A stretch of DNA of 64,000 nt from Chondrus crispus (lineage: Eukaryota > Rhodophyta > Florideophyceae > Gigartinales > Gigartinaceae), in assembly GCF_000350225.1 (NCBI RefSeq), contig NW_005178873.1, forward strand, positions 268,567 through 332,566. The letters run 5' to 3'. Positions 1 to 9,894 of the stretch are shown here, piece by piece. The notes beneath the pieces are model-generated. The model was not told the origin of the DNA. It made no database searches and saw only the letters and a list, made by a program, of their open reading frames with translations. A program made the translations under genes and the position numbers. Within the stretch, counting starts at the first letter, position 1, and each line of letters starts with the position of its first letter.

Positions 1-79
1 CCCCCTAAATTCCTAATATATAATATATACGCCCTACTCCCCTAAATTCCTAATATATAATATATACGCCCTACTCCCC
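1..79. repeat. 37 bp tandem duplication at the window edge
   Basis: An AT-rich unit of 37 bp is present about 2.1 times; the CTAAAT word recurs at 5 and 42. It may continue upstream of the window. It is not a canonical telomere repeat and no gene overlaps it. Confidence 0.8.
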
Positions 80-1519
80 TTCATTGTACACATTCGCCTA
101 TCCGTGCGTGACCCTCCAGTTGACTGCGGATGGTGGTCGCGCCTCGTGCGTTTCTGCACTACACCCATTGCCTCGTTGTCCCCGTGCAGTCGGGGAGCAA
201 GCGGGGAATGCTCTCCGGGCCACAGCCGCCTGCTTTCCGATTTCTACGTGCCCGCTGGAGCTCGCCGCCGAGCTCGCCGTGATGCAGGTCAGGGATGCTT
301 TCAGGTCGCCATCGATTTGTTGCTATCAATTTTGGAGAGCAGGGGCAGCTCGGATGCACGTCGGAGCAACGTGCCGTTCGGGGGCAGCTTGAGAGGGGCG
401 CAGTGGGGATTGTAGAGATGGACGTGGACGGCGGGCCATTAATGAGCATGAGCAAGGGCAACTCTTCCCGCTAATTACGGGTGTTGCATGCCGGCGGTAT
501 TCGCAAAGCCATCCTCCTCGCGCTCTCCCCTACAAGTATATTCAGAATCCCTGCCACATTCGCAAAAACAGACACGTTTCTACGCTCGTACAAAACTATT
601 GAAGCGGTAGCATCCGGTCAGTGGATCTGTGATGGTCCGACCAGACTTGCCGCCGCTGTTGGCATTCGCAACTCCCATAATTCCACTCTACATTTGACAC
701 GCAGTCTCCCAACTGGCCGGTGATAGTTGTACGAATTCTGTAGCCAATGGACGGGTGTCCCAAGAGAGAATGGCCAATGGATGGGTGTCTCCAGAGGGAA
801 TGGCCAATGGATGGGTGTCTTAGATGGAAAGCAGCAGTTAAAAGAGAGAGAGCCAGTGAGTACAGTTTAAGGCGGGAAAAAGGGCATTCAAACCTGAAAG
901 GCAGGAAGAGTGGGATTCAAAGTAGCCAACAGGTGAGTGCCATGTCAAGAATGATCATAACGAGGGCTGCGACAGGGATGAAACCAGCGATGAAACCTTC
1001 CATCCGACGAATAGGCCTTCCGTCCGAGATTCGGGACTTCCATCCGCCACGGAGCGTGGGGAGTGTTTTGGCCCGTGCTTTGATATAATTTTTGCAGATA
1101 TTTTATGGAGCCAGTAGGCCTTCCATCCCAGGAAGGCTCTGTCAATGGACGTGACTCTGCATTTGGGCACCTTACAAGTGCTTGCGGTGGTTGATTGTAC
1201 GTTATTGTTGTAGAAAGTACGCCTCTGCATGATATTGTACGTTGCATATTGTGAAAAGAGTGGGGAGTTGGAGTGGGGGGTTGGCGGCGGGGGAGAGAAA
1301 GACGAAGACATAGGATGGAAAAGGGTTTGCTTTTCATACCTACAGAAATGTAACATGGTGCGGTATATGATTGGGTGGAGCACGCCACCAAAAGGCGCCG
1401 GCCGTGCTGCATCTCACACCCACTCGATCCTGTGCTCCATTGCCTCTTTTTTAAGTTGCCGCTCCCACGCCTCCGCCACTCGCCCGCCCCGCAGAACCCT
1501 CTTCCTCCTCACCCCCAGA
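80..1519. other. Intergenic region without a recognised gene; short 30 bp tandem repeat at 744-825
   Basis: Open frames here are short, overlap on both strands and show no recognisable domain. At 744-825 a 30 bp unit beginning CCAATGG occurs almost three times (744, 774, 804). From 970 to 1140 there are scattered copies of a CTTCCATCC/CTTCCGTCC word. The last few hundred bases must hold the promoter of the gene starting at 1520, but no clear TATA box can be called. Confidence 0.6.
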
Positions 1520-2110
1520 ATGTCGACTCCAGAGGCGCCCGAGGCTGCGTCTGCCCCAGCCCCGGAAATCCCCGACTCGGATGCGGAGGTGTATGCTGCC
1601 TCTGCTGCGGAAAACGCGCTGCCAAGCGACAAGCAAACCCCGTCCGCCCCGGATGATCTCTCCGCGCTGTCGGAAGCACTAGACGCGGCCGTGCTCGAAG
1701 AGAAAAACGCAGATGCACACAAAGTCATCGCAGGTGGAGATGCGCCCCCCGCTGACCCCGCGGAGGACACGCCCACCCTCTCCAAGGAGGAGATGGTCGA
1801 GGAGGCCTTGGCATGCCCCTGCATTGCCGCCATGAGGGACGGGCCATGCGGTGACGCCTTCACGTCGGCATACCGTTGCTTTTTGGAGAGTGAAACTGAG
1901 CCCAAGGGCATGAATTGTATTGACTCATTTTCCGCAATGCAGACGTGCATGGTCGCTCATCCGGAAGACTACCCGGTAGATGAGGATGGCGATCCAAACC
2001 TGGCAGAAGGGAAAATGGAGCAGCCTGATGTGGCAGAAACAAAGTCGGCGGAAGGTGCCGACGTGCAGCAGACCCAGCCGCAAACCGCCGAGGTGTCGTC
2101 TTCACGTTGA
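1520..2110 (+). CDS. MIA40: Mia40/CHCHD4-type mitochondrial intermembrane-space import oxidoreductase
   Basis: The ATG at 1520 gives a 196-residue protein. Residues 1-90 are acidic, Ala/Pro/Ser-rich and probably disordered. The core follows from about residue 97: a CPC redox motif, then two CX9C pairs (CGDAFTSAYRC and CIDSFSAMQTC), with the family-typical EPKG stretch between them and HPEDYP after. In this family the CPC oxidises cysteines of small incoming proteins, traps them in the intermembrane space and hands electrons to Erv1/ALR. No N-terminal membrane anchor is visible, so it resembles the soluble animal/plant type rather than yeast Mia40. The frame is open upstream to 1229, so a longer N-terminus cannot be excluded, but the 1520 ATG gives the normal acidic start. 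It is single-exon and converges on the ABC gene 152 bp downstream. Confidence 0.93.
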   Translation: MSTPEAPEAASAPAPEIPDSDAEVYAASAAENALPSDKQTPSAPDDLSALSEALDAAVLEEKNADAHKVIAGGDAPPADPAEDTPTLSKEEMVEEALACPCIAAMRDGPCGDAFTSAYRCFLESETEPKGMNCIDSFSAMQTCMVAHPEDYPVDEDGDPNLAEGKMEQPDVAETKSAEGADVQQTQPQTAEVSSSR

Positions 2111-2261
2111 GGGAAGGGACGCTCTTCTGGTCTTTGCAGTTTTGTGTCACGCACCCTCAAAACAACTGTCATGTCTTCAACAACGCTTTTCTAATATGTA
2201 AACCATCTACTGTACAGTTGTTTCTCGTCGCTTGCAAAGGAGGGCGCGTTCGCTATTTACA

Positions 2262-4269
2262 TCACGCCTGTCGGCCAGGCCAGTCTTCGCAATGTTGAAT
2301 CGAGACGACGCGGTCGTGCAAGGGGGGCAGAGACTGTCTATGCCCGACCGTGAGCGCTGAAATCCCGGCTTGCTTCAACGCTGTTAGCACTTGTCTCTCG
2401 TGTTCGATGTCCATCGACGAAGTCGGCTCGTCTAGAACAGCATACGCTGGTCTTCTTTCTAGGACGCGAGCCATGGCCAGAAGCTGCGCCTCGCCGGGGC
2501 TCAATCGCGCTGACCACTCTTCTTCCTTGTCAAGCTCGCTCTCCCGGCTCCCACGTCGCCATCCGACAGCCCCCAGCGCTGATATTACACGCCTTGTTTC
2601 GTCGGGCGAGTAGTCGCATTGCTGTGGATACATGACCAACTGTCGCAACGTACATGCGCCTGAAGAAATGTAAGGGACTTGTGGGACGAACATCACCTCT
2701 TTCTCGTCTGTGGGGATTCTTATGGATCCCGACGATGGCACCCACAGCCCTCGCAGAGCTCTAAGAATGCTCGTTTTGCCTGAACCGCTAGGTCCATCTA
2801 TGAGCAGCCACTCTCCTTGCTTCATCGAAAAAGAGATTGGTCCCACCGATGCTTTCGTTCCCAGGTGTATGCAGAGGCCGTGCGCAGATATTCCTTCCGA
2901 AAGAGCACACGAAGTGACGCTTGGTCGGTCTCCACTGTCGAGCCGTATGAGAGGTTCAAGATCTGGGTTCTGTGCGTCACGGCGATACTCATCATTCCCT
3001 TCCAGCTCTGTGATGATTGCCGAAACACGGCTGGTGTTCGAGACGAGAATGGAAATTGCGGATGAAAGCTGTATTGCCATTGTGAATGCATACAAAAGCT
3101 GAATAAAAATTCCTCCTGTTTGGGATACCCATTGCGCTTTCTCCCCTGGCGTCATATCAGACGAAAACGATGCCCCTGAGCTAGAGAAGACATTGGTATG
3201 AACGGCGAGGGCAATAGCCAAGTACATGACCAAAGAAATGTAGTAGCCAAAACCGTATTGCACGACATTGAGAAAGATATGCCTCACAATGACAACCCAC
3301 ATGTTTGACACGGCTCGTCCAAGGCGGCGAGAAAGCTTCCTTTTTTCAAACGGGGCACCACCCATGAAGGCTACTTCTTCGGCGCATTGCCTCAGCTCCG
3401 TATGACCAAAGCGAAAGTCGGCTTCGAGCATTTCCTGTCGGTATAAGGCTGGTGACGTACGGTTTATCACATAAATTGACAGCAGGCCAACTACAAGGGA
3501 CCAAACGTAGGCCACCAAAATTCCGTACCACCCAGTTCTAAGAAGAGTCTGCCGCGAATAGAAGAATATAGAAGCAAAGGCTTCAATAAGGCCTCCAGTA
3601 TCTGCACTCGTGGCCGAACCGCCAGCGAAGATGTTGAGTAAAGAGGAGGAAAACTCTCTTGCGTCCGCAACGATCCTTTGGTCTGGATTGTCTAGCTTTT
3701 GTTGGATGGCCACCGTGTAATACGGGGATGCTCCGAATCCCTTTTCTTGATCAGAAGATCCCATGTAGAGATCATGGAGTTTAGAAGTGAGTCGGTTCCG
3801 TAAATGGTTAGCAGAGGATTCTCGCAAAACTCCCCGTCCGACCTTTATCACAAGGACGGCCGTTGTCCAGGCGGCATAATTTGTCAGCTGCTCGCGAAAC
3901 ATGCGCCAGTCTTCGCTCACTATGGCGTTGTACATGTTTCCCGGAGCCAAAATAAGGTAATATCCTCCGACCATGTACATGACTACTGCGACGGGGATGA
4001 GGGCAAAGATGAAAACATCTGGAAAGAGCTACAGAGACAACGAGTTATTCAGAAAGACGCGGTATAAAACAAAGAATTTAGTTTGCAAAAGCCACTTGCG
4101 TCAGTATGGGATTGATGGGCTTTTGGTCTTTGCTGAGCGAGTTGGGCAAGAAAAATCATCCCGCTCGATTTGAAGAACTTACGGGACAAGACGCTGCGGA
4201 AAAAATCTGCTTCAACTCCCAAAAAGTCCTTGTTGAAAGCTTTGCCTCTTGTTCAGGCAACGGCGACAT
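2262..4269 (-). CDS. ABCD-type (peroxisomal/YddA-like) ABC half-transporter, two exons
   Basis: Exon 1 (4269-4183) encodes 29 residues with the family-typical TFWELK start. A 154 bp intron follows (4182-4029; minus-strand GTAAGT...CTGTAG). Exon 2 (4028-2262) continues in phase 0 with LFPDVFIFALIPVAVV, the first membrane segment. Joining them gives about 617 residues. The permease domain has several hydrophobic helices and an EAA-like loop (EADFRFGHTELRQCAEE), a hallmark of ABCD/SbmA-YddA proteins. The nucleotide-binding domain has Walker A GPSGSGKTS, signature LSPGEAQ, Walker B AVLDEPTSSMD and H-loop VGHR. Relatives move fatty acyl-CoA or cobalamin across peroxisomal or lysosomal membranes; the substrate here cannot be told. 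The short exon 1 start rests on the frame-consistent splice; the exon 2 frame alone would begin inside the membrane domain. A pogo element lies 105 bp upstream of the ATG. Confidence 0.88.
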
Positions 4270-4372
4270 TGATTGCAATGCCAATTCCTACGTCACTCGC
4301 AAGTTTGACAGATTTCTTGACGACGCCAGCCTAATGAACCCGGACAGTAGGCGATGCCGTGAGGCTCGCAGG

Positions 4373-6648
4373 TACAAGTTGGTACTCCCCAAAGTTGAAC
4401 ACTGTACTCCGTTGTTGAACAAAACTAAAAGTTAATTTTATATTCAAGATTTAACATAATGCAAAAAACGATCAGATTGATGGCAATCCTGAAATGTTTA
4501 ACTCGGCGTAGCTTCGCGCGAAATGAAAACAGGACCCTTTTGTCACCATATTCGGATTTGGCGATGCAATAAACACCTACATGACGCCACGCATTGCAAA
4601 TAAATGCAAACTCGAGCCACCAGCTCATTTCCAAAACCACACACTGGCAGGAATGGGAAGGTCGCGAACGGTATCAAAGGCAGACCGACGCATTGAAAAG
4701 GCCGTCGCTGCGGTCGACAGGCACGGCGCCAGTCGCAGGAAAGCTGCTACAATAGCTGGACTTCCACTTTCTACTTCCAATACCAGTACAAAAGATTCCA
4801 TCGTGTTCAGACCACATTATCGCGGACATATCTTCACCGCGAAGAAGAAAACGTCATCGTGGAACTCACCAACAAGTACTCATCAAGGGGATTCCCACTC
4901 GGTCGAGAGGACATACTCGATGCAGTGCAGATGCTTGTTCAATCTCTACCGGTAGAGCGTCGTGCGAAGCTCCCCTTTATCAATTGCAGACCTGGCCGAC
5001 GCTTCTTAAAAAATTTATTGAACGCCACTCCGACTCTATCTGCTTTCGACGATGCAGTAAGGAACAAGAGGTGAGGTTCAAAGCATGTAATGCTGACACT
5101 CTAACCACTCACTTTTTGGAGGTTCACGCATCATAGATGTACACAAAATTGATAAGTATCGAATCGCCAACCTTGACGAAACAGGAATATCCCCGAACAA
5201 GGATTGCCTCCAGTCCGACCATCGAAAAAGTTTCGTCACTCGAGCGACTCGGGCACAGCTTCGCTCCCCTGAATTTAAGAACATCGAACGTGTGACAATG
5301 ATGCCCGTGGTTTTTGCAAGTGGTTGTGTTGATCGCTGTCTTTTTATGTTGAAAGGGAAACGCCTCAAATACAGAGTTGTTGATGGCAACGACAGTGGCG
5401 AAATAATGGAAACGTTTGCAGATTGTTGCCCAAAAACAGTACCGTGACTGTGAAAGAGGATGTAGCTGGAGTTGATTCTGTGAACTTTTACAACTGGGCA
5501 AAAAAATTTGTTGACGATTGCAAAGAGTTGACGACTCAAGGGAGGAAAGTACTTTTTTTTTAGATGTTTATCGTTCCCATATGAGATTCAGGGGTTTACA
5601 AATGCTGGAGGAGGGTGGCACAATTGTTTATGCGTTGCCGGCGCATACAAGTGGAGTTACTCAGCCGCTGGATGTGGGAGTCTTCAGTCCATTTAAAGCA
5701 CACCTGCGAAACTTTTTGGAAGGTCTGTCGTCGCCAATGAGCCACAACGAATACAATGTGTTTGATTTCTTGAAAATCGTGAGAACAGCATACGAAAAGG
5801 CATTTACAAGATGGAACATAACGTCCAGTTTTGCAAAATCCGGCGTCCATCTTCTTAATTGGAGAAGTCTGACCTACACGCCACTACCGTGGTCCTCTAA
5901 ACACTCCAATACGCTTGCTACAGTACAGGATATTGAAAAATGATCGACGAGAAACGGGCAAAACAGCGTCAATTGATAGGTTTGCAACCTGTTGTTCTGC
6001 AAAATGGTTTTGTCAATACCACAAATGGCTTATGCCTCACCTCGAGCGAGGCGCTAAGAATGGAAAGGGAGCGAGATGGTTTTGATACCGCGAAGCGGGC
6101 GGAAAAGAGTTGGAAGGAGGCAGAAAAAGCCGAAAAGGACGCAATAACATACGAGCGCACAAAAAATGCTCGATTAGAATTCGAGAAGCGTTCGCTGCAT
6201 GCCGGAGTGCTTAAGTAGGGCGTTCCGAACGGTTCTGTTCGTCCCATGCCATTGAGACGGCAGTCGGCGCGGAAACTCATTGCTGCGAAACGGGAATTTG
6301 CTGCACGGAACGCAGCACAAGACAGTTAACGAAATGGAGTTGACAGATCAGCGCGTGAGTGTCAGGAAAGACCTTTTTGAGTAAAAAATTTGCATTTTGT
6401 TTGCACTGGCCAACCATTTGGCTGTTCAATTCTCGGGTGCAATTTTGCACAAATGGCGGATTCAAACAGGTATATCTTTTCAAATATGACAGTCATGTTG
6501 AATCTTCTGCACGCCTATTGGCTCAAGTAGTGTGTACTGGGTAGGATTGTGGTTGAAATGAGACTATAATGGAGACCAGAAGTGATGCAGAAGATGTTTT
6601 CTCATTTATTTTTTTATTCCGTTCAACTTTGGGGGGTACCAACTTGTA
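4373..6648 (+). mobile_element. Pogo-like DNA transposon copy 1 (element 4375-6646) with TA target duplication
   Basis: The left end reads CAAGTTGGTACTCCCC and the right end is its inverted complement with one difference, followed by the same flanking bases; about 28 bp of inverted repeat can be matched. TA dinucleotides at 4373-4374 and 6647-6648 are the target duplication expected for Tc1/mariner/pogo insertion. The element is 2272 bp and holds one decayed transposase gene. It is nested beside the non-LTR retrotransposon remnant that resumes at 6649. Confidence 0.9.
4653..6218 (+). pseudogene. Pogo/Tigger-type DDE transposase, copy 1 (frame-broken)
   Basis: Order along the strand: a Psq-like helix-turn-helix N-terminus (MGRSRTVSKADRR...), a Tc5/CENP-B-like DNA-binding block (GFPLGREDILDAV... 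RPGRRFLKN), then a DDE_1 catalytic domain. The first acidic residue is in NLDETGIS near 5175, the second in FLDVYRSH near 5560, and the third in TQPLDVGVF near 5665. The C-terminus is a Lys/Glu-rich coiled coil (about 6060-6200). The coding parts lie in at least three frames, so the copy cannot make a full transposase as it stands. It shares architecture and much sequence with the copy at 19.5-21.2 kb. Function follows from family knowledge: cut-and-paste transposition at TA sites. Confidence 0.85.
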
Positions 6649-8101
6649 TCCAAAGAATCGGCGAAAATACGAGCGACGCCGTCGGTCTCCACTGCGACTA
6701 TCCGCACTTTGTGAGACATACCCTTCGAAGGGTAGGATCCGATTGGGCAATCCCATTTTCAATGTCACTGATCCTTGCCCATCTTGCACTGCCAGCCAAC
6801 ACCGCAAAACAGAACACCGCCTACCTCTCCGCACACGCCCGATTCCTACCCTGGATGTTTATGGCCACCACGCGACTATCTGCTCCTGTGACGATGGCTC
6901 TACGCGCCGCCATAACATATTGCGGAACCGTCTACTGAGCTTTTTGTCCCCTTACCCGAACACTGTTAACGCAATTTCTGAATGGCGTGTGCCCCCAGAC
7001 CGCGACAAAACTCAAGCGGAACAACGTCGGATTGATGTCTATGTGGACGATGTAGTGCACTGTACTCGGTACCGGGACAGCTGTCCTGATCGGCCAAAAA
7101 TCACGCTCGCCGCCACCACGTGTACCACGGGTACACGTGGACTCCCCTGCCGCTCTACCGGACCTCCCCGTGGACACGTGTAATCCCTCCGCGACCTATA
7201 GGGCCTATGAGGGCTGTACTTGGTCCCCTCGGGGCTACACCCGTTATTTCCTAGTTATTCTAATTTACAGTATAATTTAGCTTCGCCATTACGGCGACGG
7301 GGGACTATATAGTCAACCCGATTATCAAAGTAAAGAGGCACGAAGCCTCGGGTCTCTTACCTTGGTTTCTGGATTCCAGGTTGTAGCCTCGACTCGGTAC
7401 TGGCTCGCCCATACCGACCGAGCCATCTACACCCCTGGAATCCCAACTGCCTTCCCCGCGCGCGTCGATCACCCCGCGCGAGACCTACGTCAACTACTGT
7501 GCTCTCCGTCCTGCTAGCTCTGTTTTTCTCTTAATTCCTCCCCCTTTTATTGCTGACTACTTTGCTACTTCTCTACCGCGCAAGCCGCGCCCGGATCCCG
7601 GCTCCGGTCATCCACCGGGTGGTCTCCCGAATTTCCTTACGCGTCCGAACGCGCGTCGCTCTGCCTACAGCCGCCACACGTGGCTGTAGTGCACGACAGA
7701 CGACCCTAGTTTTGCTCCCTGTCCGCATGCCTTCGATGTTACCATTGTCAGCCCTCATTCTCGCAACAGTGGCTGGCGGTCACGGACCTCTGCGCAAAAG
7801 ATCGCGCAGGCAGAGCGCGATAAGCACAAGACTTACGCTGATGTCTGCTCCCCCACTACCACCGTACAGCTGCACCCCCTGGCATGGGATATCTACGGGG
7901 CCTCAGGCCCCGGCACGCAACGAGGCCTACACATCGTTGCCGACTACATTGCTACTCGCACTGCGAACTCCCCACTACATGAACGGTTGCGCCTCAGCAC
8001 CATCCTTACTTCCCTCGTCCTCCAATATACGGCTTTATCCGATAACAGACGTAAGATACGGCTTACACCAATTGCTTTACATACCCCAGGTTTGCCCTAA
8101 T
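6649..8101 (+). mobile_element. 3' remnant of a non-LTR retrotransposon (RT tail with restriction-like endonuclease region)
   Basis: From 6649 one frame shows CPSC...H followed by DVYGHHATIC and RRHNILRNRL, the zinc-knuckle and RHN motif that follows the reverse transcriptase in a class of algal/oomycete LINE-like proteins. RRIDVYVDD (about 7030-7060) and, after an insertion, FDVTIVSPHS (about 7730-7760) match the two halves of the following nuclease-like region. The C-terminal block continues (AQKIAQAERDKHKTYADVC, then WDIYGASGPG) to a stop at 8099-8101. The RT itself is absent, so the copy is 5' truncated. The downstream half is in another frame than the upstream half, consistent with an old dead copy. 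The pogo element ends immediately to the left. Confidence 0.75.
7051..7694. mobile_element. 624 bp insertion (7061-7684) flanked by a 10 bp direct repeat
   Basis: TGTAGTGCAC occurs at 7051-7060 and again at 7685-7694, exactly where the LINE protein homology breaks off and resumes. The insert has no long ORF with a recognisable domain and no clear terminal inverted repeat. It contains a near-palindrome around CACGTGTACC (about 7114-7136) and a TATATAG box near 7310. The family is unknown: the duplication length would suit a Mutator-like element, but without inverted repeats that is weak; a solo LTR with a fortuitously longer repeat is the alternative. Confidence 0.6.
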
Positions 8102-8466
8102 GCTCTTGCATAGGCAGCCCGTGTGCTCGCCTCCATTCCCGTTTTTGAGAGCCCGATTTTCATCTGACAGCAATGCAAATTTAGTAGCGGCGAGGAAGAA
8201 AAAACCGCCTTAACAGGTCCGTGTGGTGCGATTGACGGCGCGCGGCAGCGTTTCCCATCGCCACCGGCGGAGTTGAAGAGCGGCAAGCGCGGGCACCCGC
8301 GCGTTGGAAGCGCCATCGCGTCAGTTTTACGTGGGTGCGCATTTCGTTGCGTTATTTGCTCAGATAGAGATCTGGGAGCAGCGCCATCGCCACCGCTCAT
8401 GACGAGCATCCCAGTCGCACGATGATACTGAGATTTTGCGCGGGGATTTTGCTATCTTACTGGAGA

Positions 8467-8964
8467 ATGGCCCCCCGATTTGTGTGCAACAAAAATTCTC
8501 TTCCGGCTTGCGTTGAGCACGGGTACAATGAAGACGGAAGCGTTCTATTCGAGACGAAGGCTATGGTGCGAGCAACGCAGGAGCAGATGCAGGCGCCGCT
8601 CGTTGCGTGCGGCTGCAAAAGCGGATGTGACTCGTCAAGATGTCGATGCTTCAAGAGCGGAATTTTATGTCTTCTGTGCTCTTGCGCAGGCTGCAAGAAT
8701 CGGGATGCGGATAATGTGGAGTCGGCGACCGACGCTAGGTCAGCTGCAGTCCGTGCTGGTCTTGCGAAGCGTCGCATTGATAGAGCCGACGCCGCGAAAG
8801 CTTCGGGCGAAGCAGCGGGGCTGCCAGTAATTACGGTTCAGAGCGTCGGAGGGGACTGCAGCGGAGGCGAGAGCGATGAGTTGTCCTCCTCCGATGGGTG
8901 CGACGACGTGGCAGAAGACTCGTCAGATGAAAGCGCGTATTTAGGAGGCACGGAGTGTGACTGA
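8467..8964 (+). CDS. Small protein with a Tesmin/TSO1-like CXC half-domain
   Basis: The ATG at 8467 opens a 165-residue protein (an in-frame ATG at 8422 would add 15). Residues about 40-80 carry a dense cysteine pattern, CGCKSGCDSSRCRCF...CLLCSCAGCKN, matching one CXC repeat of Tesmin/TSO1/LIN54 proteins, which bind zinc and DNA. Classical members carry two repeats; here there is one. The C-terminal 60 residues are Ser/Asp/Glu-rich. Single CXC repeats are common at the C-termini of transposon proteins, and the neighbours are TE remnants, so this may be an orphaned element fragment rather than a host regulator. No partner can be named. Confidence 0.55.
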   Translation: MAPRFVCNKNSLPACVEHGYNEDGSVLFETKAMVRATQEQMQAPLVACGCKSGCDSSRCRCFKSGILCLLCSCAGCKNRDADNVESATDARSAAVRAGLAKRRIDRADAAKASGEAAGLPVITVQSVGGDCSGGESDELSSSDGCDDVAEDSSDESAYLGGTECD

Positions 8965-9087
8965 TGCGGGCGCGCATCGTGCGCACGACGGAGCATAGAG
9001 CAGAGAGCACATGACATGGCAAAGTAAACACGAATTGCTCTACGAAGCGTCTACACAAAGCCTACTAGGCTTCGTTCTGTGAAAGAG

Positions 9088-9894
9088 CTACAAGAGCCCG
9101 TCGCCGCACAATGCCTCTGTCGCCGACTCGTTCACGCGGCGGACATAGGCCTCAGAAAACAAATGCGCCCGGGCATCCCCGCCTCGCAACTCGGACGGAA
9201 ACGCGCTGTGCATGGCCGAGACTTCGCAGTGCACACGGTCCTGGTTGTCCATGCAAAGTGCAGCCCAGGCCATGTATGCATCTTCTACATCGACGGGCGC
9301 TGGGTGCGCCAGGAGGTACGCTCGGTTCACCCATACAACCACAAGAATGCGCATCTTCCAATTGGGCTGCGGTGTGCAGCGCCTGCTAGCTTGCAGCAAA
9401 GCATCTTTGCTTCTGAATGGCAAGCAGCCACCAGGAATGCGAAGCAGAACTTCCCCGAACGTTGTGGGGAGCAGGCCTCCAGCCGCGAGGCTGGCCGGAA
9501 CGATAGCAAGCCGAAAATACGGCTTCGAACGCACGACGCCTTCGTCGAACGCCGCTAGCATGCTCAGGAGGACGCCCCGGTTAAACGTTGGATTCGCTGC
9601 ACCCGCTTCGATCGTCTCCTCGCAACACTGCCATGTGCCAACGGACCCGAACGCCTTGTCTCCGGGGTCGGCGCTGCAAAACGCGCCCATGACGCCGGAC
9701 TCATCCAGCGAGGACGCAAACAGCTCGACTCGACAATCGTGGCAGGCGCGCGCGAGGGCATAGAACGACGGCGGGGCGGCATATACGCCACCCTCGAGCC
9801 TGTCTCTTACCCATACCGTAGCGCGCGTCAGCACGTCGCGGGCAAAGCGCGACCGCCACGCCGCCGTCTCATTCGCGCTAGGCGACAAGTACAT
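9088..9894 (-). CDS. PCIF1-like (Rossmann-fold) methyltransferase-related protein
   Basis: The first in-frame ATG is at 9894 (MYLSPSANET); upstream the frame holds only a TTG and then a stop. The 268-residue product has the block order of the PCIF1 catalytic domain: a VELFASSLDESG-like segment (PCIF1 has CFASPLN), an FCSADPGDKAFGSVGTW segment (PCIF1 YCSAFPDTD..FGS.G), and ANPTFNRGVL where the catalytic NPPF is expected, followed by a hydrophobic strand (FRLAIVPASLA). PCIF1 methylates cap-adjacent adenosine in mRNA; relatives also occur in algae and mobile elements. The NPPF proline is replaced by Thr here, so activity is doubtful. No WW domain is seen. Family assignment comes from motif order only. 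Confidence 0.6.
   Translation of the reverse strand: MYLSPSANETAAWRSRFARDVLTRATVWVRDRLEGGVYAAPPSFYALARACHDCRVELFASSLDESGVMGAFCSADPGDKAFGSVGTWQCCEETIEAGAANPTFNRGVLLSMLAAFDEGVVRSKPYFRLAIVPASLAAGGLLPTTFGEVLLRIPGGCLPFRSKDALLQASRRCTPQPNWKMRILVVVWVNRAYLLAHPAPVDVEDAYMAWAALCMDNQDRVHCEVSAMHSAFPSELRGGDARAHLFSEAYVRRVNESATEALCGDGLL

Noticed and set aside
1-79. Possible telomeric repeat
   Set aside because: The unit is 37 bp, AT-rich and present only about twice; it does not resemble known short telomere units.
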